DNA of 20,135 bases from Rhizaria sp. SCN 62-66 (taxonomy: Eukaryota > Rhizaria, unplaced). The stretch is taken from positions 1-20,135 of the forward strand of contig MEDY01000460.1 in NCBI GenBank assembly GCA_001724265.1, given 5' to 3'. Of the stretch, positions 1-8,596 are shown one piece after another. The position numbers were made by a program, and so were the translations under genes. Positions within the stretch are counted from its first letter, which is position 1; the number at the start of each line of letters is the position of its first letter. The notes below the pieces were generated by a model, which was not told the DNA's origin, did not search any database, and saw nothing but the letters and a program-made list of their open reading frames with translations.

Positions 1-324
1 AAATAAACCACGTAGTTTGATAACTTCTACGAAAGTGCGCCAAAGTCGCAAAAAAAGCGCGAATTCGCGTTTTTTAGTTGACGCTACATAGGGGTTATAC
101 ACATTCGTTTTGTAACACACATTCAAAGTCTTTGTACCCTCTAGATAAATATGTTCAATTATTAATGAGAAGTGATAAGTTTTCAAGTTAGCAAGATGCG
201 CAATGCGGTCCACTCACTGAGGCGAGCTCACGTCCCCCTGCATCGACTGTTGCGGCTGCACCTGTGCTGCATGGTACTGCTGCTCCTGCGCCTGCGCCTG
301 CGTCTGCGGTGTCACATAAGTCTG
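1..324. other. AT-rich 3' flank of the Sgf11-like gene
   Basis: No gene is visible here. Positions 1-230 are AT-rich and contain the 32-bp repeat arm at 67-98. Composition turns GC-rich and CTG-rich from about 240, running into the end of the minus-strand gene. Probable 3' UTR and intergenic DNA. The short plus-strand frames here are complements of glutamine-rich coding sequence. Confidence 0.6.
67..98 (-). repeat. Left arm of 32-bp perfect inverted repeat
   Basis: Read on the minus strand this begins ATAACCCCTATGTAGCGTCA, continues through ACT and six A, and ends CGC. The same 32 bases occur without mismatch on the plus strand at 20041-20072. Identity stops abruptly at both sides; outward of the core the two flanks show only weak, gapped resemblance. 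The arm lies about 225 bases past the stop of the Sgf11-like gene, in that gene's transcriptional orientation. It may be one end of a dispersed repeat or a 3'-end element; nothing coding is attached to it. Confidence 0.9.
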
Positions 325-2314
325 CTATGTGTACTGCGGTTGCGAGTACTGAGCGTACTGGTGCGGCTGAGGCTGCTGCGACTCTGACTGCGTCTGCGCG
401 GGTGCGTAGGTCGCCATCTGCGGCTGCGGCTGCACTGACTGTTGTTGTGAAGCGGCGGTGTACTGAGGCTGCGCGTACACATACTGTTGCTGCTGCACTG
501 GAGCCGACGTCGTCTGCACCTGCTGCTGCTGCTGCTGCTGCTGCTGTGGCGCGTACTGTGCAGCCTGTTGTTGCTGCTGTTGTTGTTGTTGCTGTTGTTG
601 TTGGATGTACTGGCTGTAGTAGAGCGCCTGCTGTTGCTGCTGCTGTTGCTGCTGTTGCTGTTGCAGCGCGCGCAACTGTTCCACGTAGCTGTTCTTCTGT
701 GAGAGAAGCGTCGGCAAGTATGACGCGAGCGCGTCGCGTTGCCCCTGCGACAGCTGCGCCTGCGCGCGCTTCTCGGCCGAGCCCGCGGGGTCTGTAGCCG
801 CAAGCGCGTCGGCCGCCAGACGCTGCTCCTCCTCCTGCTTGATCAGCAGCGTGAGCGCATCCTGGTACTCCTTGTACATCTTATCAGTCTCGGCGACCTT
901 CTCCTCCAGCGCGCGCGTGGCGCCGGTGCTCGCAGACGGAGACGCCGCGGCGGCTGACTGCACTTGCGACTGGGACTGCGTCTGCGTCTGAGGCTGCTGC
1001 GCGTAGCTATACTGTTGCTGCTGTTGCTGTTGCGAGGGCTGCGTTTGGTGCACTGGCTGTGCGGGATGGAGGGCCTGCGAGCCGGGCTGCGACGCTGGCT
1101 GCGAGGCCGGCGCCGAGGTCGCATAGAGCCCCGGCGTGGCGGCCCCGTGCTGCTGCGAAGACGGGAACACGGCGGGCGACACCTGTGACGCGGGATGGCT
1201 ATGGCTCTGCACGTACGACATCTGCGGCGGCTGCGACTGCGCGTGGTGGTACTGCTGCTGCGGCTGCTGCTGAGCATGTGTGGTCGACGTGGGCGCACTG
1301 TACACTGAGGAAGACGCACTTTGTACCTGCGCCTGAGCGTGCGCCTGCGCTTGAGCCTGCAGATGGTGTTGGTGCTGCGCAGCGTAGTACTGCTGGTACG
1401 CCAGCTGCTGCTGTTGCTGCTGTTGCTGCTGCAGTCGAAGCTGCGCTTGAGCGTCCATCTGCCCATACCCAGTCGCGACAGCGTCACCGTAACCCGCGTT
1501 GTTCACCGCGGGGTACGCAGCGGTGCTCGACGCGGAGTACGCTGTGGTGCTCGCTGCGGAGTACGGCGCGGCGTTCGCCGCCGGGTACGCCGCGTAAACC
1601 GGCGCGACGGACGCGTATCCGCCCTGGTCTGCGCGGTACATCGTCCCAGGCGCCGCCGCGTAGGTCGCGTAGCCCGCGACGGGCGCGGCAGGCGCGTAAC
1701 CGGGGTAGCCCTGGTAGCTGACCGCGGGGGAGGAGGTGGGCATTGGCACGGGCGCAGGCGCGGGCAGTGACGACGCCGAGACAGAGGCTGCGGGGAGCCG
1801 CGGCAAACCAGACCCAGCGCCGGCATTAGCATTCGCGCCAGAGCCAGAGCCAGAGATAGAGTTAGAGTTAGAGCTGGCGTTGGCGCCAGAGGAAGCAGTC
1901 GCGGCGGGCGAGGGTGCGATGAGCGAGCGCGCGATTTTAAGCCGCACGACAACGTCCCCGGCTGCAACAGACGCGCGTACGGCAGCGCGCGTCTCGTCGT
2001 TGTGCTGGCGGCACGTACCGCAGCGGTTTCCGCACAGCTTGCGCGTGGCCGTCGACGGGACGGCGCAGTAGGAGTCGAACAGCTTCGCCAGGAAGGCCGG
2101 CGACGGGGAGACGGCGAGCGGGCACTGTGTGAGGCAGTCCGCGGCCAGCAGCCCGGTGGGCGACGCGGCCCAGGGCGGGAGGCCGGGCGCGTACACCGTG
2201 CCGGGGGACTCGCCGGTGATGACCTCGGTGCCAGAGTCCTCGGTGTCGACGCACACGAAGCCGTTCTGCAGCGTGAGTGTGCACTGGACCGGGCCGTCGT
2301 GGCCTGAGGCGGCG

Positions 2315-2346
<32 letters not shown>

Positions 2347-2971
2347 AGCCGCGGAGCCAGGGGTCGCGGCGGCCGCGCCGGGCGTACTGGCCGGCAGCGT
2401 CAGCATCATCGTCTGGACTTGCATCTTGCCGGTGCCACGCGAGGAGATCACACGCGCGCTCGGGCCTGGCGCAGGCGTCGCCGCTGCTGTTGCCGCTGTT
2501 ACAGCCGGCGTGCCGGCAGCCTGTGCGCTGCCTCCAGTCACAGTCGCCGTCGCAGAGGCTGATGCGGAACTGGGCGCAGCAGGCAGAGTAGCGGGCGAGA
2601 CGCCAGCGCCGGTCGCGTATACGACGCCGTTGCTGCTGCTGCTGCTGTACTGCTGCAGCGGCTGCAGCGGCGCGTAGCCACCGGCGGGTTGCCCCCAGCC
2701 GCCGCCGCCACTGCCGCCGCCGGTTGCCGTCGCCGACTGGCTAGACCCGGTGGCATATGCGCCGTAGCCGCCGCTGCCCTGAGTCTGCAGCGTCGATGAG
2801 AGTGACGACATTGTCGTCGGCGGGGGCGGGGGCGGGAAGGGCTGGGCGAAGGGCCCCTGTAGCGGCTGCTGCAAGTGCGAAGGCTGCTGCATCTGTGCGT
2901 AGAGCGCCTCAACGGCCGGCGATGAGCTGCTGCGAACAGTCCCATACGTATCGCCTCTCCCGCCGTAGCTA

Positions 2972-3008
<37 letters not shown>

Positions 3009-3457
3009 AGCGGTTGTCGTTGAGCGAAAGCATCACCACACCTGAGCCAGAGCCCGCAGGCACAGAGCCGAGGCTCGCATTCACACTCACACTCAAACTT
3101 CCATTGGAGTTGGAGCCTGCGGAGGAATCGGAGGCACGGGGGCCACCTCGCGCGCCTGCGGCGCCGGGCTGCGGCGGCCGCACGGGTCCGATCACCGCAC
3201 CGGCGCCATGAGCAAGCGCGTCCTCAGCGCCAGCGCCCGCGGCGGCACCAGCGGCGGCGGCGTTGGCGGCGGTGGCGGCGGGAGCGGGCCGTTTGCGCTT
3301 CGGACCGGGCTTGCCGGCCGCCGCGGCGGCTCCTGTTTGCGCAGCGGCGGGCGCAGCGGCGGCCGCGGAGGGCGGGTCTAGCGAGGGCATCGCAGGGCCA
3401 GCACCAGGACCGTTGACGGCGAGCGCTGCTTTGTCCGCTGATTTATCTGCTGCTTTG

Positions 3458-3498
<41 letters not shown>

Positions 3499-4131
3499 GG
3501 CGGCGGCGGCGCCCTTAGCTCCCTTGCGGTGCGTGGGCGTGGCGGGTTGCTTCGCGCCGCCGGCGGCCGAGGCCGCGGAGTGAGAGGCGTGATGGTGGTG
3601 GTACGCATGGTACACAGGCGGAGGCGGGGCCGGGAGGGGCGTGGCGATGCACTTGGTGAGGTGCTGGGCGAAGCGGGATGAGTTCAAACCGCGGTTGCAG
3701 CGAGGGCAGTTCACGTCTGAGGACAGAAAAAACGGGCAGATGCGACGGGGCGCAACAGGGATGTGAGCATGGGAGGTTATAACGCACACAAGAGCGACTA
3801 GTAATAAATTGCCGAGAGACGGTGTCAAGAGACAGCATGGGATAGAAACGTACTTGTGTCAACAGATTTTGCAATTTTGAACCCAAAAACATCAACGTCT
3901 GTGGGAAATAGTGATACAAGATACGTAGTGCAGAAACAAGACTTCTTGTGAGGAACGTATTGAGGCAGAAAAAGGCAGCTGAAAACAAAGTGCGACGACG
4001 TGTGGAGTTGAAGACAAACCTGGAGCGCCGCGAAGCCACTGACCAATGACAGCAAAGCGGTGCGCGCGAGCAGCACTGTCAGCCATCGACTCAAAGTCGT
4101 CGTCACAGGAATCCGCGGGATAATTGTCCAT
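325..4131 (-). CDS. Sgf11/ATXN7L3-type zinc-finger protein with SCA7-like motif and polyQ tracts (SAGA DUB-module candidate)
   Basis: Two exons, join(4131..4020, 3716..325), 1167 aa, TAG stop. Exon 1 starts at ATG 4131 (MDNYPADSC) and ends CCA-G before GTTTGT; the acceptor TTTTTTCTGTCCTCAG restores phase, giving GAP-D-VNCPRC. Residues 41-60 form a C2HC finger (C41, C44, H56, C60; CPRC, then SSRFAQHLTKC), the hallmark of Sgf11/ATXN7L3, the SAGA deubiquitinase-module subunit that activates Ubp8/USP22 on H2B-ubiquitin. A cluster C588-x10-C599-x6-C606-x2-H609 resembles the SCA7 motif of ATXN7/Sgf73/ATXN7L3. Between and after these lie Ala, Ser/Asn, Gly and Gln runs, then a short coiled coil near residues 970-1050 and three C-terminal polyQ tracts. 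Family members are usually a few hundred residues, so this one is greatly expanded. The finger call is strong; the SCA7 call is tentative. An earlier exon cannot be excluded. Confidence 0.8.
520..663 (-). repeat. Cluster of three polyglutamine-coding tracts
   Basis: On the minus strand 520-546 is an uninterrupted run of nine CAG codons. Tracts near 564-606 and 628-663 encode 13 and 12 Gln using mixed CAA and CAG. All are in frame near the C-terminus of the Sgf11-like protein. The mixed tracts suggest older, stabilised repeats, whereas the pure CAG run is more prone to slippage. Confidence 0.85.
3461..3507 (-). repeat. (GCA)n-(GCC)n polyalanine tract
   Basis: About 12-13 uninterrupted CTG/CAG units (3461-3498), then GCC codons, read here in the alanine frame as a run of about 17-18 Ala shortly after the zinc finger. 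The same trinucleotide is read as Gln near the C-terminus and as Ser near 2980-3006 of the same protein. Confidence 0.85.
3717..4019 (-). other. Intron 1 of the Sgf11-like gene
   Basis: 303-nt GT-AG intron. The donor is CCAG|GTTTGT and the acceptor is a pyrimidine run ending CTGTCCTCAG. It splits a codon after the first base. The intron is AT-rich against GC-rich exons. Reading on through the acceptor gives a spurious hydrophobic N-terminus (from GTG or ATG near 3828) that could be mistaken for a signal peptide. Confidence 0.75.
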
Positions 4132-4993
4132 CGCGGCAAAGGGGCGCGCGCGCAGCGAGTGCTGAGGCAGGAGAGGGAGACGCGCGAAACTGAGGGGCTG
4201 CGCAAGTGAGAGCCCGAAAACCACGTCTCACTACACGAGAGAAGAGCAGCTAAGTCGGGGTAGGGCGTATCAGAACACCAATATGAGATTGGTTCCAAAA
4301 CAGAAAGTTAGATGTCAAGGGATGAGCGCTTACTGGCTTAAAATGCATGCGAGCAAACATGAACAGCAAGTTACGCAGTGGTGGTGACACGCAAGAAGCA
4401 ACGTGGCACAGGTTACTAAGATGGAGCAGAGTCAGAACCACACAAAAACAAAACAGCGAACTTCTTTGCATACTATAACTAGCGTTCACCAACAAGCGTG
4501 ATGACTATCACGTGCACGGCTCGCTTGCGTGTTGTGATGGCTGAGCGGGCGAGGCACTTTAACGGGCGGCTTCTTTAAGAGGATTACACCACTCACAACC
4601 AAAGTGTTACATCAAAGTAATAATAACACAGTAAACAAAACCAAACGGTCAATAGCAGCAGCAACGCATCAGTCTATACATGGAAGTACCTGCGCGTTAT
4701 CACTCAATTTTGGGTGCGCGAACTGAGATCGCTTCGTCGCCACAGCGGCGTCGCCGGTTGACTCGGTCAGACTGGCGGCAAGAAGACGAACGAGACCTTA
4801 TCTGTCACGGACCGTGTTGTAATTCAACATTTAGATTATGTGTGGTGTTTATTATATTCTCTTTGATTTGAGCGTTATACAACGGTCTCCCCACAGCGCT
4901 GCTGCATCACTAAAGTTCGCCGCCGTCAAAGCTCACCGTCACTCCAACACCCCCATTTGACTCCATACGCAGACCAACACAGGCGCGCTTACA
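4132..4993. promoter_or_regulatory. Divergent intergenic region
   Basis: 862 bases between the starts of two genes transcribed away from each other, so it must hold both promoters. It is less GC-rich than the flanking coding DNA. I see no convincing TATA box or repeated operator. The 63-codon ATG frame at 4680-4871 lacks the local coding bias and is probably chance. Confidence 0.5.
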
Positions 4994-7519
4994 ATGCTAG
5001 GGCGCTCAGTGTCTACTGTTTTACGCGGGGCCTCTTGGGCCGCGCGCTCCGGGTGCGCTATTGCTCCTACAGCGCCCCGCACTCCGTTCGCCACGAACGC
5101 GAGCAGTCCTGCCCCAAGCGCCAGCGCAAGTGGCAGCGACAACTCTGAGCCTAAGCCGGCCGCCGCTGGGCCCGCGCCGTACAACCCGCACGGCATCAAT
5201 CACGACGACATTTTCTTCCCGGCCGAGGAAACCGCTGACCGCAAGACCCCAGAGTATATCGCGACTGCGATGAAGCACTCCGAGGGTCTGTCACCGGCTA
5301 TCCACACGGCTGCCAAGATCGTCTCCACGTCTGACGTCGCCCTGGGCTTCTCCGCGGGCACCAAGAAGCCCGTGCGCGGGACGATGACCGAGGACGAGCG
5401 CGCCAAGTGGGCGAGCATCATCGACCGCGCGCGCTCCGCCTCAGAGCGCGGCAACCGCGCCGCGCTGCAAGCCATCTACGAAGAAGCGGGCGTTCCGCCC
5501 GTCGCGCCCGACGGCACCGCCGCCGCGTCTGCGATGGACCGCGAGAACGCCGGCCGCGCGCCCATGCCGCGCGGCTTCTCTATGCAGACGCCCGTCGACC
5601 CCACCGAGGGCATCCCTGAGGCGTTTCTCACCCGCGAGCTCCGCGACCTCGCCCCGCTGTACAAGATCATCAACGAGCAGTGGAATCGCTCCTCCCCCGC
5701 CGCGCAGGCGCCGCGCGTGTCATCGGGCCGCCTCTCGCAGGTCGACCTGTGGACCGCGCTGGTGCACCTGCAGGACGGCTCGCTGTCCCCACAGGCCGTG
5801 CTTGACCGCTACCGCGTCCGACTGGCGACGATGGGACACTCGCGCGGGCCCGAGGACGAGGGACGGCTGGACGACTCGGCCGCCGCGCTGGCGGACTTCG
5901 AGGCGTTTTCGCAGAGCATGGAGGCGGATGACATGTCGCCGTTCTACCACCAGCCCGCGGACTACCATCCGCCGCGGTCGACGCTGGAGCCGGGACCCAA
6001 GACCGTCGCGGAGGCAGAGGAGCTCGAACGCCAGCAGCTCGCCGCCGCCGCCGCCGCCGCCACCGCCGCCGCCGAGAACAAGGACCAGACCGACACCGCC
6101 AACACTACAACTGCTGTTGCGACGGGCGATGCGGCGAATACTCCTCAGACTGCCGAGGGTGGTTTCGGCCCCCGGTCGGCGCTCACCGCTGCCCAGCGCG
6201 AGCAAAACCTCGCCGACGAAGCGTACCGCGCACAGTTCTCCGCCCGCATTGAGGAGTTTTACGCCACGCGCCTCTCCGTGTTTGACCGCCTGCGGTTCCT
6301 GCGACTGGTGGACATTTTTTCGGTCCACCACCCGGCACTGGGCCGGCTGATGCGCGGCGAGCGCGTGGACGACGACACGCACGCGCTCGAGCGCGGGCTG
6401 CTCCGCGTCATCTTCCACCTCGTGCGCGCCAAGGAACTCACTGAAGCCGAGCTGGACTTCTTCTCAGGCACGATGCGCCGGCTGATGAACCACGCTGCTC
6501 CGGGGTCGTCAATGCCGCTCGGCGACCGCGTCTTTTTCGCGAACGAAGGCGCCCCGCTGTCGGACCTCTCGCGCCAGCACCAGGAGCGGCTGCGGCGCTT
6601 CGGCGTGCCGGAGTACGCCCGCTCGTCCGCCGGCGTCGCCCCGCTGCCCACAGTCATCCGCAACCCCGGCCGCGATCGTGATGCGGCCGACGCGCAGGCG
6701 CGGGCCGCGGGACGCGCGCTGCCCGGTTCGCCCTACGCGCTCGCCACGGGCACGGACGTGACGCCCACGCCGTTCCTCGTCCGTTCGCTGTATGCGGGCG
6801 CGCTGTCGGCCCCGCTTGTGCAGGCGGCGTCGAAGGACGATCCGGCTGTTGCGGCGAGCTTTGCCGCGTTTCCGGCCGAAGTGATGGAGATGACGGCCAA
6901 GTATCTGCGCGTGCCGTGGCTTGTTGAGTCCGTGGTCGAAGTGCAAGGCACTGTACGCACTTTACACGCCGTGATCAACCCCGAACAAGTCCCACGCGAG
7001 CGCCGTGGTCGCGTGGAGCGGCTTAACTTCGGCAACATCATCCGCACTGCTGACTCAGCGGACACCAACGTCGTCGGCTCCTCGCAGTCTGTCGAGGCTG
7101 GCACGGGCGCCAACATCCGCGCCCCGAAGCGCACGGACGACAACACGGTGCACGCGCTCAAGGATAAGTTCAAGCTCGAGTTCCAGCGCGCGGCGAGTGA
7201 GACGATGGCGCAGGTCGGCGCGTGGACGGCTCCGGCCACGGAGCGCGCGCGCGAGCTGGAGGATAAGGTGTGGCAGCAGATCCAGCGCCACGGGCGCGGT
7301 GGCAACGCGGCGGCCGACGCGGCGACGGCGGCTGGCGAGGAGATTAAGGAGCGGCCTGAGTACGTGCGTGCGGTTGATGACGCGGAGGCTGAGATGCTGC
7401 AACAGCCGGATCTATTCGGCGGGCCGCGTGCGGTGAAGCTGTACCTGGAGAAGCTGGATCAGCTGCAACGGGACCGTGATTTGGCGGACAAGCAGGCTCG
7501 TGAGCGCGATGGCAAGTGA
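4994..7519 (+). CDS. Large protein with probable mitochondrial presequence, family not recognised
   Basis: 841 aa, one exon, ATG in context ACAATG, TGA stop. The first 48 residues (MLGRSVSTVLRGASWAARSG onward) contain Arg at 4, 11, 18 and 29, many Ser/Ala and no acidic residue, as in a cleavable matrix-targeting peptide. The mature part is mostly helical and soluble, without clear membrane spans. There is an Ala-rich linker near 349-361, a well-ordered stretch near 400-530 (including RIEEFYATRLSVFDRLRFLR), another near 600-680 (EMTAKYLRVPWLVESVVEVQ) and a charged C-terminal helix near 805-841. I recognise no catalytic motif. It could be a lineage-specific mitoribosome, respiratory-complex or import-machinery subunit; that is inference from targeting and architecture only. 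GC-ending codons dominate, so the gene itself is secure. Confidence 0.8.
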   Translation: MLGRSVSTVLRGASWAARSGCAIAPTAPRTPFATNASSPAPSASASGSDNSEPKPAAAGPAPYNPHGINHDDIFFPAEETADRKTPEYIATAMKHSEGLSPAIHTAAKIVSTSDVALGFSAGTKKPVRGTMTEDERAKWASIIDRARSASERGNRAALQAIYEEAGVPPVAPDGTAAASAMDRENAGRAPMPRGFSMQTPVDPTEGIPEAFLTRELRDLAPLYKIINEQWNRSSPAAQAPRVSSGRLSQVDLWTALVHLQDGSLSPQAVLDRYRVRLATMGHSRGPEDEGRLDDSAAALADFEAFSQSMEADDMSPFYHQPADYHPPRSTLEPGPKTVAEAEELERQQLAAAAAAATAAAENKDQTDTANTTTAVATGDAANTPQTAEGGFGPRSALTAAQREQNLADEAYRAQFSARIEEFYATRLSVFDRLRFLRLVDIFSVHHPALGRLMRGERVDDDTHALERGLLRVIFHLVRAKELTEAELDFFSGTMRRLMNHAAPGSSMPLGDRVFFANEGAPLSDLSRQHQERLRRFGVPEYARSSAGVAPLPTVIRNPGRDRDAADAQARAAGRALPGSPYALATGTDVTPTPFLVRSLYAGALSAPLVQAASKDDPAVAASFAAFPAEVMEMTAKYLRVPWLVESVVEVQGTVRTLHAVINPEQVPRERRGRVERLNFGNIIRTADSADTNVVGSSQSVEAGTGANIRAPKRTDDNTVHALKDKFKLEFQRAASETMAQVGAWTAPATERARELEDKVWQQIQRHGRGGNAAADAATAAGEEIKERPEYVRAVDDAEAEMLQQPDLFGGPRAVKLYLEKLDQLQRDRDLADKQARERDGK

Positions 7520-7810
7520 AGAGCACTTAGTGAGCTTTTCTGTGGCATCGTGTTTCGACGCAATTCTAACTTATTAATGTTATTATCAAAGTGATATTCG
7601 AGGTATTTAACATGAAAATTTGTATTTGTGGTAGTGAAGCGAACGTTGTAATCATCCAATAGTCTGGTTGGCTGGTTAGTGCATGTGACAGCAAATTTGG
7701 CCGCGGCCTGTGAGTTGCACAGATAGGGCCATATTTTATATAAATAAACACACTCTCGATGTTGCCGATCATACACCGAACCATATTTAAGCCATAGAAA
7801 AGACGCAATC

Positions 7811-8353
7811 TCACCGGCCACTTGAGGACGCACAAAACATCAAACACCTTGACCTCAAATTGTCATCTTCATCGTCGTCACTCGTCTTGTTGACAGTGTC
7901 CGCACCCCTCGCATCCTTATCCTGCACGCTGCTGCCGCTGCTGCTGCTACTGCTGCTGCTGCTACAGTTGCCGTAGACGGCTGAGGGCGGCTAGTGGGGC
8001 CACTCGAGCGCGGACATAATCGTCAGCATCATGGCCACCAGCATCAGGCGCTTGATCTCGGCTCACAGCCGCAGCTGCAGCACGTCAGACCGACAACGTC
8101 TTATTTGGCTGCACGACAGACTTCACAACAATGTGATACGCATCTCCAGCCTGATGGGTCGGAGACCGCTTGTTACTGTCCCCAAGAAGCTGCAATACAA
8201 ACGGATAGATCCAGGCAAGCATTTGCTGGGGTGAGAGAGTCTAGCCCCATGGAAAATCTGAATCGCACGTTTCTCATCCAGCGTCGTCAAATCGGTATGT
8301 GTTGCGCACGCAGTATCACCAATAGTGGAGATGCCATCACTCGACGAGACCAT
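7811..8353 (-). CDS. Tentative two-exon small gene, unknown product
   Basis: Model: join(8353..8203, 7980..7811), 106 aa, TGA stop. It starts at ATG in context CCCATGG (MVSSSDGIST). Exon 1 ends before a GTTTGT donor, the same hexamer used by the Sgf11-like gene. A 222-nt intron ends GCCGCCCTCAG, and phase is kept into exon 2, which encodes a run of nine Ser, then VQDKDARGADTVNKTSDDDE and a Cys-containing tail. Ser and Asp runs match the style of the neighbouring proteins. Against it: a rival acceptor CTCTCTCACCCCAG at about 8226 opens another frame (MLAWIYPFVLQLLGD, 45 aa to 8085), and a 67-codon ATG frame lies on the plus strand at 8031-8234. The region may instead be a decayed gene or a noncoding transcript. 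Confidence 0.25.
7928..7965. repeat. Imperfect CTG/CAG repeat
   Basis: About a dozen CTG-like units, interrupted by CCG and CTA. On the minus strand it reads AGC/AGT and would encode the serine run of the tentative small gene. If that gene is not real, this is a trinucleotide repeat in noncoding DNA. Confidence 0.7.
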
Positions 8354-8596
8354 GGGAAACACAGGGGAGCCACAGGGTGGTTGTCAAAAAGTTTCTATTT
8401 AAGAAGCGATATGTCACACTAGCCTGCGCCAGCTACGACGGACCGATGGGCACTGCCAATAATTTATAGCGGAAGTACTCGCGTGCATCTTAAGTTAACA
8501 ATCGATGCGCGCTCTGTGACAAGGCAAAGCAATCGCCGCTGAGGAGCAGCGCCTGCTGTCCGTGCTGGCGCGTGTGCGTCTGTATGCGGGTTTGAC

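Larger units (their letters stand above)
7520..8596. other. AT-rich region between the 841-aa and 356-aa genes
   Basis: 1077 bases without a secure gene. From 7520 to about 7810 it is AT-rich, with TTATTAATG, TATAAATAAA and similar stretches suited to the 3' ends of converging transcripts. 7811-8353 holds overlapping medium-length frames on both strands and plausible splice signals (see the separate entry). 8354-8596 is probably intergenic, between two minus-strand genes if the small gene is real. Confidence 0.5.

Noticed and set aside
172-803. Plus-strand frames rich in Leu, Ala or Arg over the start of the window
   Set aside because: They are complements of CAG-rich coding sequence; poly-Leu is simply polyQ read antisense.
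3717-3828. Apparent signal peptide (MTPSLGNLLLVALVCVITSH) on the Sgf11-like protein
   Set aside because: This is intron sequence read through the acceptor CTGTCCTCAG. The zinc-finger exon joins in phase to the exon at 4020-4131.
4680-4871. 63-codon ATG frame in the divergent promoter region
   Set aside because: No coding bias, no motif, and a hydrophobic tail produced by T-rich DNA.
7459-7833. 124-codon minus-strand frame overlapping the 3' end of the mitochondrial-type gene
   Set aside because: It starts at GTG, has AT-ending codons unlike any gene here, overlaps the opposite-strand CDS and competes with another open frame on the same strand; most likely 3' UTR.
7928-7965. CRISPR-like or regularly spaced repeat
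   Set aside because: It is a simple trinucleotide repeat without spacers, in a eukaryotic context.
7994-8422. 142-codon plus-strand frame
   Set aside because: It begins at GTG, has no coding bias or recognisable motif, and overlaps the better-supported minus-strand exons. The internal 67-codon ATG frame at 8031-8234 is in a different frame and remains undecided.
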